A stretch of DNA of 64,000 nt from assembly GCF_007971385.1 (NCBI RefSeq), contig NZ_CP042434.1, positions 4,216,001 to 4,280,000 on the forward strand. The letters run 5' to 3'. The translations under genes were made by a program, and so were the position numbers. The notes under the pieces are model-generated. The model was not told the origin of the DNA, made no database searches, and saw only the letters and a list, made by a program, of their open reading frames with translations. The DNA is from Arachidicoccus ginsenosidivorans. Its GTDB lineage: Bacteria; Bacteroidota; Bacteroidia; Chitinophagales; Chitinophagaceae. Below are positions 20,090-28,193 of this stretch, piece by piece. How positions within the stretch are numbered: position 1 is the stretch's first letter; the number at the start of each line of letters is the position of its first letter.

Positions 20090-20830
20090 TTATTTTATTA
20101 AAGGTAAATTTACTTTAAAAATCTTTGAAAAGGCACCATTGGTTCTGATTGCTTCAATTTTTCCATTAAATTGCGTACATAGATATTTAGCATGATAAAG
20201 TCCTATACCTGAACCGCCAGTTGTGGAATAGCCAAAATCGAATATTTTATCAAAATCATTTTCATGAATTGGTTCGCCATTGTCTAATAATTCAATTTTC
20301 AAATAATCTTCATCGATAAAAGCCGAAAGTTTAATTATTGGATTAGCCTTATAAGATAAAGCTTTAATTGCATTGATTATTAAATTATTAAACATTTGTA
20401 ATACAGATTGAAATGGTAAATTTAAATAAATGTCAATTTCTTTGGGATATTCTTGAACAAAAGTGATTTTGTTTTTGTTTAGTTCATTTCTAGTTAAAAG
20501 TTCAATGGCAATTAATAAATTTTTTAATTCAAATTTTCTATCCTTCGAATATGGGATTAATTGGGAAAAATTATTCAATGTGTTTCTGATTATATTTAAA
20601 TTCCCTTTTAAGTTTGATATATGTCCATGGGTGAAATTTTCAGGTTCAACCGTAGATAATACGCTATCCATGCTTTGAATTGCATTTTTAATATCATGTT
20701 TTGCAAAATTCCCTAAATATGAAATATGAATGTCATGAGAGTTGGATATTGCTTTTATGGTCTTTTTTATATTTTCTATTTGTAATTTTGGGTGAACAAA
20801 ATTGTCAAGATTTTTTTCTTTTGCTTGCAT
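20090..20830 (-). CDS. Cytoplasmic sensor histidine kinase without sensor domain
   Basis: Histidine kinase of 246 residues. H-box NFAKHDIKNAIQSMDSV places the phosphoacceptor at H45. The HATPase has N-box FNNLIINAIKAL (N149, N153), G1 LLDNGEPI (D183-G185), an FDFGYSTT F-box and G2 GGSGIGLYHAK (G205-G210). There are no transmembrane segments and no PAS or GAF domain. The ~40-residue N-terminal stretch is a helix, so the signal is cytoplasmic or comes from a partner protein. It precedes the receiver-nuclease gene by 9 bases, and they clearly form a cognate pair. It is AT-rich like its partner. It starts 180 bases after hisC, with a possible promoter of its own in that gap. Confidence 0.88.
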   Translation of the reverse strand: MQAKEKNLDNFVHPKLQIENIKKTIKAISNSHDIHISYLGNFAKHDIKNAIQSMDSVLSTVEPENFTHGHISNLKGNLNIIRNTLNNFSQLIPYSKDRKFELKNLLIAIELLTRNELNKNKITFVQEYPKEIDIYLNLPFQSVLQMFNNLIINAIKALSYKANPIIKLSAFIDEDYLKIELLDNGEPIHENDFDKIFDFGYSTTGGSGIGLYHAKYLCTQFNGKIEAIRTNGAFSKIFKVNLPLIK

Positions 20831-20866
20831 CTGAATTTTAAATCAATTTTTCATATGTGACTCAAT

Positions 20867-20874
20867 CAAAAATA
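20867..20874 (-). promoter_or_regulatory. Possible own -7 box (TATTTTTG) for the kinase/nuclease pair
   Basis: TATTTTTG on the - strand matches TAnnTTTG and lies 36 bases upstream of the kinase ATG, in the AT-rich 180-base gap after hisC. No -33 element is evident, and such boxes are easy to find in AT-rich DNA, so this is weak evidence that the inserted pair has its own promoter. Confidence 0.25.
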
Positions 20875-21010
20875 CAGCGCAATAATTTTTGGAGGCTGGT
20901 ATGACGCCCTGTAATTTTTGATATAGAAATTAAAAGTGTCCGCAATTTAGTTTAATTTAAAATTTTTCAGATGTTAAATATTGATTAAATCGTAATTAAC
21001 TCAATTAAAG

Positions 21011-22072
21011 CTATAGTGTATCCATATAACTCGCCAACGCATCCACCAAAATTGTATTCTCTTTTTCTGTACCGATGGTAATGCGCAGGCAGTCCTCACA
21101 TAATAATACTTTGGAGCGGTTGCGGACAATAATTTCTTTGGATACCAGATAGTCATAAACTTTTGTTGCCTGATCTATTTTGATGAGCAGAAAATTGGCA
21201 TCAGAAGGATAGACTTTGTGGATAATCGGGACTCTGTTAAAAACCTCCGCCATGGCTTCCCGCATGGCTACGATTTCTTTGATCATATCGTTTACCTGCC
21301 CGACTTCCTCAAGTGCCTTAAGCGCCAGATCCTGTGTAGCTTGATTGATGTTGTAGGGCGGCTTGACTTTGCTCAAAATATCTATGATTGCCGGATCAGC
21401 AAATGCCATTCCTAGTCTCAATCCAGCCAGACCCCAGGCTTTTGAGAAGGTTTGCAAAACAACCAGGTTGGGGTACTCATTCAATTCTTTAATAAAAGAC
21501 TGCCCGCGTGAAAAATTAATATAAGCCTCATCAACAACCACCAGCCCATTAAAATTATTAAGGGTCATTTCTATGTCCTCTCTATGAATGGCATTACCTG
21601 TTGGATTATTCGGTGAGCAGATCCAGATGATTTTGGTATGTTGATCGACCAGATTTTCCAGATGAGCCAGATTAAGCTGAAAATCGTCCAACAAAGGAGC
21701 CTCTCTAACCTCAATATCATTAATATGGGCAGAGACTTCATACATACCATAGGTCGGTGGGCAGATAATAATATTATCGACCCCCGGCTGACAAAAACTG
21801 CGATAGAGTACGTCAATGCATTCATCGGATCCGTTACCCAGGAAGATACTTGGTGGGGCTACCTTTTTGATTTGCCCGATGGCCGCTTTTAAGGCTACCT
21901 GATGTGGGTCCGGATACCGGTTATACCATTTGATGAGCGGTGAACCCAGGCTGTTTTCATTAGCATCTAAAAATACAGAGGCTTTGCCGGAATACTCATC
22001 CCGGGCGCTGCTATAAGGCGCAAGCTTTTTAATATTCTCCCGGGTCAGATCATTGATATTAAAACGAGACAT
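21011..22072 (-). CDS. hisC: Histidinol-phosphate aminotransferase
   Basis: PLP enzyme converting imidazole-acetol phosphate to histidinol phosphate. Class I/II aminotransferase features: LDANEN (residues 35-40), LGNGSDECID, CPPTYGMYE, SPNNPTGN (153-160), VVVDEAYINF, the PLP lysine K211 in TFSKAWGLAGLRLG, and C-terminal ECLRITIGTEKEN. The length of 353 matches HisC. It lies 34 bases after hisD. Normally hisB follows closely, but here 1.8 kb carrying a kinase and a receiver-nuclease separate them. Confidence 0.97.
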   Translation of the reverse strand: MSRFNINDLTRENIKKLAPYSSARDEYSGKASVFLDANENSLGSPLIKWYNRYPDPHQVALKAAIGQIKKVAPPSIFLGNGSDECIDVLYRSFCQPGVDNIIICPPTYGMYEVSAHINDIEVREAPLLDDFQLNLAHLENLVDQHTKIIWICSPNNPTGNAIHREDIEMTLNNFNGLVVVDEAYINFSRGQSFIKELNEYPNLVVLQTFSKAWGLAGLRLGMAFADPAIIDILSKVKPPYNINQATQDLALKALEEVGQVNDMIKEIVAMREAMAEVFNRVPIIHKVYPSDANFLLIKIDQATKVYDYLVSKEIIVRNRSKVLLCEDCLRITIGTEKENTILVDALASYMDTL

Positions 22073-22106
22073 ATACTTAAGTGTATAAGAATTGAATGAT
22101 TATTTA

Positions 22107-23396
22107 TTATTTTTTTGCTGAACTAGCGAGTCTTCTGGAAACGGCTAACGCATGTGCGCGCAGACCCTCTGCTTCAGCCATGGTGATGACGGTATCTGCA
22201 ATACCTGCAAGCCCCTGACTGGATAGTTTCTGGAAGGTGATTTTTCTGACAAAGCTATCCAGACTGACGCCACTGTAAGCCGTGGCGTAACCATTCGTGG
22301 GTAGCGTATGGTTGGTGCCACTGGCGTAGTCGCCGACACTTTCAGGGGAATAATGGCCAAGGAATACAGAACCCGCATTGATAATGCCTTCTGCTACGCT
22401 CTCGGGATCGGTAACAGAGAGGATTAAATGTTCTGCCGCATAGCTATTTGAAAGTTCAATGGCTTCTTCCATTGATTTTACAACAACCAGTTTGCTGTGC
22501 TGGAGCGCTTGGCTGGCAATTGCTTTACGTGGTAAATCCTCTAATTGCCTGAGCACCTCTTTTTCAACCGCATTAGCCAGGCTCTTTGAAGTCGTTATAA
22601 GAAGCGCCTGGCTATCCGGACCATGTTCAGCCTGGGAAAGTAAATCTGCTGCTACGAATATTGGATTTGCACTGTCATCAGCAAGAACCAGTACTTCACT
22701 TGGGCCAGCGGGCATGTCAATGGCGGTGCCTGTTTGTTGTACCAATTCTTTGGCTGCGGTAACGTATTGATTACCCGGCCCAAAGATTTTATGCACCTTA
22801 GGAACCGTTTGGGTCCCATAGGCCATGGCGCCAATAGCCTGTACGCCACCGATCTTAAAAACCTGGGTGATGCCCACTAATTTAGCGGCAAATAAAATAG
22901 CAGGATGTAGCCTGCCAGCTTTATCTGGCGGGGAGCATAATATGACTTGTTTACAGCCGGCGAGTCTTGCCGGAATACCCAACATAAGAATGGTAGAAAA
23001 TAAGGGCGCTGATCCGCCTGGAATATATAGCCCTACTTTTTCTATGCCCACACTTTTGCGCCAGCATTTAACACCGGGTTGGGTCTCAATGGGGGTTATT
23101 TCCAGTAGCTGTTGCTGATGGAAAATTTCAATGTTTTTGGCAGCTTGCTGGATGGCTGTTTTAAGAGTTGCCGACACTTGATTTTCGGCCTCCTCCCACT
23201 CCTTTTCACTGATGGTGAACGCAGATAAATTTACGCCATCAAAAGTGCTTGTGAATTGCCGAACGGCTTGGTCTCCCGTTTCTCTGACGGCTTGCAGTAC
23301 TTCGGATACTTTGCCCACCAGACTTAAATTATCCAGTTGCGGGCGGCTGGTAATTGTAGCCCAGGCTGATCTGGATGGTTCTATAAATGTTTTCAT
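22107..23396 (-). CDS. hisD: Histidinol dehydrogenase
   Basis: Zinc- and NAD-dependent enzyme performing the last two oxidations to histidine. Characteristic stretches are EKVGLYIPGGSAPLFSTILM, ILCSPPDKAGRLHPAILFAA, KIFGPGNQYVTAAKELV, DMPAGPSEVLVLAD, DLLSQAEHGPDSQALLIT (with the catalytic Q/H), and SYAAEHLILSV plus GDYASGTNHTLPTNGYA for the metal site. The length of 429 fits. Second structural gene of the his operon, between hisG (70-base gap) and hisC. Confidence 0.98.
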   Translation of the reverse strand: MKTFIEPSRSAWATITSRPQLDNLSLVGKVSEVLQAVRETGDQAVRQFTSTFDGVNLSAFTISEKEWEEAENQVSATLKTAIQQAAKNIEIFHQQQLLEITPIETQPGVKCWRKSVGIEKVGLYIPGGSAPLFSTILMLGIPARLAGCKQVILCSPPDKAGRLHPAILFAAKLVGITQVFKIGGVQAIGAMAYGTQTVPKVHKIFGPGNQYVTAAKELVQQTGTAIDMPAGPSEVLVLADDSANPIFVAADLLSQAEHGPDSQALLITTSKSLANAVEKEVLRQLEDLPRKAIASQALQHSKLVVVKSMEEAIELSNSYAAEHLILSVTDPESVAEGIINAGSVFLGHYSPESVGDYASGTNHTLPTNGYATAYSGVSLDSFVRKITFQKLSSQGLAGIADTVITMAEAEGLRAHALAVSRRLASSAKK

Positions 23397-23466
23397 TTTT
23401 GTTTTAAGAAATGATGATGAAGAACTAAAACTGAACTGAACTTAATTTTTGTTCGCAAACCCCAGA

Positions 23467-24324
23467 TCAGAGGATCATTTTTTCAATGGGCAGTACCAGA
23501 ATATCTTCTGCGCCTGCTGCCTTAATCTCTTCGATATGCTCCCAGAATTCATTTTCGCTCAGAACGGTGTGTATGCTGCTCCAGCCATTTGCCGCCAGCG
23601 GTAAGACGGTAGGACTTTTCATGCCGGGCAGCATGGAAGTGACCTGATCCAGCTTTTCAGTGGGGACATTCATCAGTACGTATTTTTTGCCTTTTGCCTT
23701 TTTAACTGTCTGAATACGGAACAAGAGCTTTTGCAGTATTAGACTTTTTTCCGGACTAAGCTCAGGTGTCTGGATTAAGGCAGATTGAGACTGCAAGATG
23801 ACTTCTGTTTCTTTTAGTCCATTCATAAATAAAGTGGATCCGCTACTAACCAGGTCACAGACTGCGTCGGCCAGGCCAATGGATGGCGCGATTTCTACGC
23901 TACCACTAATTTCATGGATTTCGGCCTGGATATTATTTTTCTTAAGAAACTGCGCGACGAGTACGGGATAGCTGGTGGCAATTTTCTTGCCCTGCAGAAA
24001 CGCTGGACCTGTATAGGTGTCTGCTTTTGCTGTAGCAATAGAGAGGCGGCATTTACCAAAACCAAGCAATTCGGCCACCTTCACCTCTTTTTGTGATTCG
24101 TAGACGACATTTTCACCGACAAATCCAATATCTGCTACCCCATCTTCTACATATTGAGGAATGTCATCATCTCTTAGGAAGAAGACCTCCAATGGAAAAT
24201 TGGCTGCTGTAGCCTTTAATTGATTTTTGACGTTGTTATTAATCTCAATGCCACATTCTTTGAGCAGTTTTACAGAATCTTCGTGTAATCTGCCTGATTT
24301 TTGAATGGCTAATTTTAGGACCAT
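23467..24324 (-). CDS. hisG: ATP phosphoribosyltransferase, long (HisG_L) form
   Basis: Catalyses the first, committed step of histidine synthesis (ATP + PRPP to phosphoribosyl-ATP). Two catalytic lobes (LAIQKSGRLHEDSVKLLKECG; ADIGFVGENVVYE; the PRPP loop in DAVCDLVSSGSTLFMNGL) are followed by a C-terminal ACT-like regulatory domain (about residues 210-285) with a GMKSPTVLPLAANGW loop, which binds histidine for feedback inhibition. The length of 285 marks the long form, which needs no HisZ. First structural gene after the attenuator at 24379-24495, so it is controlled both by feedback and attenuation. Confidence 0.97.
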   Translation of the reverse strand: MVLKLAIQKSGRLHEDSVKLLKECGIEINNNVKNQLKATAANFPLEVFFLRDDDIPQYVEDGVADIGFVGENVVYESQKEVKVAELLGFGKCRLSIATAKADTYTGPAFLQGKKIATSYPVLVAQFLKKNNIQAEIHEISGSVEIAPSIGLADAVCDLVSSGSTLFMNGLKETEVILQSQSALIQTPELSPEKSLILQKLLFRIQTVKKAKGKKYVLMNVPTEKLDQVTSMLPGMKSPTVLPLAANGWSSIHTVLSENEFWEHIEEIKAAGAEDILVLPIEKMIL

Positions 24325-24378
24325 CGTTTGTTGATTTAATGGTGGTTTTTAAACAATTATTTATAAAAGTGCATAAAA

Positions 24379-24404
24379 AAAGCTTACCGGAACCGGTAAG
24401 CTTT
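24379..24404 (-). terminator. Attenuator terminator of the his operon
   Basis: Perfect 12-bp GC-rich stem (arms 24379-24390 and 24393-24404, 2-base loop), followed on the - strand by a run of T (24374-24380). It stands 40 bases after the stop of the His leader peptide and 54 before hisG. The segment AACGGGTAAG at 24444-24453 (the last codons and stop of the leader peptide) can pair with CTTACCGGTT at 24391-24400 over 9 of 10 positions. That pairing would destroy this terminator: the classic antiterminator arrangement. Confidence 0.85.
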
Positions 24405-24444
24405 GACTAAGTTTTATATGATGATATACACAAAACCGTCCAAC

Positions 24445-24495
24445 TTACCCGTTGAATAAGAAATGATGGTGATGTGTATGTGCTTTTTTATACAT
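24445..24495 (-). CDS. hisL: his operon leader peptide MYKKAHTHHHHFLFNG
   Basis: A 16-codon reading frame with five histidines in six codons (CAT ACA CAT CAC CAT CAT at 24463-24480), which is far too biased to be chance. It is preceded by a -7 promoter box 5 bases away and followed by a terminator hairpin before hisG. When charged tRNA-His is scarce, a ribosome stalled on these codons leaves 24444-24453 free to form the antiterminator. When histidine is plentiful, the ribosome reaches the stop codon, covers that segment and lets the terminator form. Function is inferred from the arrangement, as known for his leaders of Proteobacteria. Confidence 0.88.
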   Translation of the reverse strand: MYKKAHTHHHHFLFNG

Positions 24496-24500
24496 TGCCG

Positions 24501-24508
24501 CAAAGCTA
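24501..24508 (-). promoter_or_regulatory. his operon promoter -7 box (TAGCTTTG)
   Basis: TAGCTTTG on the - strand fits TAnnTTTG and ends 5 bases before the hisL ATG, so hisL is probably translated from a leaderless or nearly leaderless transcript. A TTTC at about 24529-24533 is the only weak -33 candidate. Confidence 0.5.
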
Positions 24509-24699
24509 ATACGAAATTTCTATATTCGGAAATTTTAAGGATGGAATTTGAAGAAATTGGCACAAAAAACAGGATTTGAAGCACATAGGTAAAAATCAAG
24601 GGCACCGGATATGAATATTTGACCGCCATAAGTGTTTAAGTCAGAAAGTTTTAATATTTTGGAGGACGGAGTGAAAAATGGGTATTAAATTATGATTAA

Positions 24700-26720
24700 T
24701 TGAAAGGAAATGTGTTCATACATAAAGGTCGCAGCGTAGCTCCATCCTTAATAATGGCGTTAGCGCTCTTTTGTTACCTACTTTTTGTGGGTGGACATGC
24801 TTATGCCCAAAATGTGGTGGACACCACAACCTTACCTCCATCCGTAAACAAAACCGTGGAACCAGCAGGTGCCGATGCAGATAGTGTCGTCGTACTGCAT
24901 CCATATGATCCATCCACTACAGATACGATTCCCTGGCCTGGTAAACTAAAAGCAAAACGGTCCAGGTTTGGTAATTGGATTAGAAAAGGGTATGATGCGC
25001 TAAAAAGACACCATCCAAGGGATACTACAGATAAAACCATGGCCTTTCACAGTCGGATTGAAAACTATTACCAACCTTATGCGGGTAAAGTGATCCGCCA
25101 TATTGAAGTGCGTCAGTTTGGTTTTGAAAAGAGTTTTTCAGATACCGCTACTAAGATTCGGTATTTTGGAACCCAATTATTGAATAATCTCCATAACAAC
25201 TCTAAGCCCTGGGTCATCCGAAATAATTTGTTTATCCATGAAGATGAACGACTTAGCCCAGCCATTGTCGCAGACAATGAGCGGTATTTACGTAATTTGA
25301 ATTTTATAAGGGATGCGCGTATACTGGTAAAAACCATAGATCCACAGTCGGATTCTGTGGATCTGTTGGTGGTCACCAAAGACTTGTTCTCTTTGACCGG
25401 GGAAGTGTCCAGCCTGGATCTGGATCACCAGCAGATTACCATTGGCGATGAGAACCTGATGGGGCTTGGGCAGTCCTTGGAAGTAACAGGGCTCCATGAT
25501 CCGGAAAGAAAGCCTAAATACGGGTTGGATGCCCGTTATGAGAAATATAATGTGTTCAACAGTTTTGTCAATGTCAGCGGAGGTTATGCGGATATTGGCC
25601 GTAATCTTTATAACCACAAAAAAAATGAGCGTTCTTATTTTCTGAACCTTGACCGTCCACTTTATTCTCAATATGCCAGAACTTTCGGGTTTCTGCATAT
25701 GACAAATGCCTGGTCAAGGCATAGTTTTGAGCCGTTTACAGAACCCGACTCAGCGTTTTATAAATACCATTATAAAATGCTTGATGTGGCCTTTGGGTAT
25801 AATTTTGGGGCCCGCAGACACTTACAGTCCATGGATGTACCCCTTAGAAAGGTGATCAGTTTCCGGTATTTTAATTATAATTTTAAAGAAAGTCCCGAGC
25901 AGTTTGCGGGACGATATGTTGAAAAACTCAATGATCGCCAGGCATTTTTGACCAAGTTTACCCTTTTTAAACAAAAATTCTTTAAAACCCGTTATATACT
26001 GGGTTTTGGTGCAACGGAAGATATTCCCTATGGGTATAATTTTTCTGTTACTGGAGGCTGGTATCGGATCAAGGATTTGTCCCGGCCATATGTCGGGCTG
26101 GATGCTAACCGGTATGCTTATACAGAAAAGGGAGATATTATACAACTTTTTTAAGGGCAGGCTCCTATTTTAAGGGCGGTATGCAAGATGGAGATATTCT
26201 TTTGGGAACTTCTCTTTATAGTCGCCTAATAAGACTCAAACAATTAAAAGTCCGGCAATTTATGCGTCTGAGTTATACCAGTCAGTTTAATACGGCCATA
26301 GCCGAACCTTTAAGGATTAATAATGCTTTTGGCCTCCAGGATTTTCGCCAGGATTCTATTCAGGCAAAAAGAAGACTTACGTTAAGAAGTGAGACCATCT
26401 TTTTTGCTCCTGGGAAATTATTCGGCTTCTCCTTTGCACCATTTCTGACAGGCGATTTTTCACTCATTGAACCCACAAAACTAAGTATTGATCCCTCCCA
26501 TTTTTACTACGGTTTGGGAGGCGGAATCCGTACCCGTAATGAAAACTTAGTTTTTGGTACTATTGAGCTAAAGGCGATTTATTTTCCCAGGAAGATTTAT
26601 GGACAAAATTCCTTTAAGATTGGGCTAACGACGAATTTAAGGTTCAGGTATAATTCCAGTTATGTAAGTGCGCCGGAGTTTGTGCAGGTCAATAATGATA
26701 TCAGAAATGATATATTCTAA
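24700..26720 (+). CDS. Omp85/BamA-like outer-membrane beta-barrel protein, one frameshift
   Basis: An export signal (VAPSLIMALALFCYLLFVGGHAYAQ) precedes a low-complexity linker, then POTRA-like segments (GKVIRHIEVRQFGFEKSF; PWVIRNNLFIHEDERLSPAIVADNERYLRNLNFIRDARILV; SDSVDLLVVTKD) and a C-terminal barrel with DENLMGLGQSLEVTGLHD. This is the surface-antigen/Omp85 layout, close to BamA/TamA in logic, although too diverged to call. The frame breaks at a run of six T (26147-26152). One extra T restores QLFLRAGSYFKGGMQDG and joins the second part (26181-26720). The start is uncertain: TTG 24700, GTG 24712, or the ATG giving MALALFCYL. It is alone in its transcript, divergent from the his operon. 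Confidence 0.75.
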
Positions 26721-26955
26721 TGGAAAATTGATTTGCTAGTCTAAAACAAAACTTACCTACTGGTTAACTATATGCTTTAATCACCAACATCCCAAAGCAT
26801 GTGTTTTAAAAAAATCCTGCAAGACAAAACAAGACAACAATATATAAAACGCCTTCTATTTCCATAAATCCTTGGCAAGCAAAAGAATAACTTCAAATAA
26901 TAAATTGTGAATAATCCCTGACAATAATAAATAGTAAATATGTAAGAAAAGCATG

Positions 26956-27007
26956 GATCAAGTTGCCGCAGTAATCGCGAGATTCTGCATAACTTTAGAT
27001 TGTGATC
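26956..27007 (+). ncRNA. Structured hairpin with GNRA tetraloop upstream of the IS110 transposase
   Basis: Nested stems: GATCA/TGATC, AGTT/AACT, GCAG/CTGC and AATC/GATT around a GCGA tetraloop (26977-26980), with small internal loops. It ends 44 bases before the transposase ATG. IS110-group elements encode their bridge RNA in the left non-coding end, so this could be part of one, or a hairpin shielding translation from outside transcription. The rest of the gap 26721-27051 is AT-rich with no gene. Confidence 0.45.
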
Positions 27008-27051
27008 ATCGCTAAGAGTCACCCATTTTTCAAAAATTAAAACTTTGAACC

Positions 27052-28167
27052 ATGCCTTTATCAAATTTAAGCCATTCCAGAGACTTTACCGGTGAAAACT
27101 TCTACATCGGTCTGGACGTGCACAAAAAAAGCTGGAGCGTTACGGTCAGAACTTCAAATCTTGAAGTAGGACATTTTAGCCAGGCTCCAGATCCGAAAGC
27201 ATTGCATTCTTATCTAACTAAGAAATTTCCATCTGGCACCTATTATAGCGCTTATGAGGCTGGTTTCAGTGGAACCTCCTCTCATACAGCACTTTGTAAG
27301 TTGGGGATTCAAAATATAATTGTTCATGCAGGAGATATACCTAATACGGACAAAGAAAAAAAGAGCAAAACCGATGTTCATGACAGCCGAACTATCGCTA
27401 AATATCTTGAGAAAGGGCTTCTGAAGCCAATTCACGTTTTAACTGATCAGCAACAAGAGCTAAGAGGCTATTTCCGGCTTCGTGAATCTCAAGTGCGTGA
27501 CCAAACAAAGGCGAATCACCGGCTTAAAAGTTATTTGGATTTTATTGGTATACACCTGCCTAAGGATATGGTCGTTGTTGGAAAATTCACCAACAAACAA
27601 CTATTGTGGATTGAAAATCAACAATTGTCCACTTCGGCTGGGCAGGCGAGTTTGGAGCGATATATTACCAACTACAGAGAGCAGAGGGCTAGGGTGACTG
27701 AGGTAACAAAATCCTTAAGGACCTTTATAATAGAGAAATTCCCCGATGCATACAATAATTTATTGACAATACCTGGAATTGGTTCAACCACAGCAATAGC
27801 ATTAATAGCTGAGATTGGTGATTTTAATAGGTTTGAAACGCCTTGTGAGTATTGTTCTTACTTGGGAATGATCCCCTGGGACCACAGTAGTGGAGACAGT
27901 ACCAGAACATTTGGCGTACAACCACGCTGTAATAAGCATTTACGGCCGCTGTTAGTAGAAGCTGCTTGGATAGCAATACGCAAAGATGCTGGCTTGTTAT
28001 TATATTATAAGAAACACGCAGCAAAAAACAACAAGCACGCAATTATGAAAGTCGCCAGAAAGTTGGCTTTAATTGCCAAGGGAGTGGTCACAAACAATAA
28101 GCCTTATGACCCAGATTATTTACAATCCCGTGCAGAAATTCAACAACAGCAGAAGCCTAAGCCGTAA
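27052..28167 (+). CDS. IS110-family DEDD transposase
   Basis: Recombinase of 371 residues. The N-terminal RuvC-like DEDD domain has D22 (IGLDVHKKSW), E69 (AYEAGFSG), D108 and D111 (KSKTDVHDSRTIA). The coiled-coil middle (about 130-240) follows, then the C-terminal Tnp_20 domain with helix-hairpin-helix LLTIPGIGSTTAIALIAEIGDF and the serine region CSYLGMIPWDHSSG. All catalytic residues and the full length are present, so it may be active. IS110 transposases are guided by a bridge RNA encoded in the element's own non-coding ends, and candidates are annotated on both sides. Confidence 0.95.
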   Translation: MPLSNLSHSRDFTGENFYIGLDVHKKSWSVTVRTSNLEVGHFSQAPDPKALHSYLTKKFPSGTYYSAYEAGFSGTSSHTALCKLGIQNIIVHAGDIPNTDKEKKSKTDVHDSRTIAKYLEKGLLKPIHVLTDQQQELRGYFRLRESQVRDQTKANHRLKSYLDFIGIHLPKDMVVVGKFTNKQLLWIENQQLSTSAGQASLERYITNYREQRARVTEVTKSLRTFIIEKFPDAYNNLLTIPGIGSTTAIALIAEIGDFNRFETPCEYCSYLGMIPWDHSSGDSTRTFGVQPRCNKHLRPLLVEAAWIAIRKDAGLLLYYKKHAAKNNKHAIMKVARKLALIAKGVVTNNKPYDPDYLQSRAEIQQQQKPKP

Positions 28168-28193
28168 TTCGTTTTTTTTAGGCATATACTGAA

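Noticed and set aside
26777..27064. 95-codon open frame on the - strand upstream of the IS110 transposase
   Set aside because: AT-rich, overlaps the structured hairpin and the transposase start, and reads like non-coding sequence.
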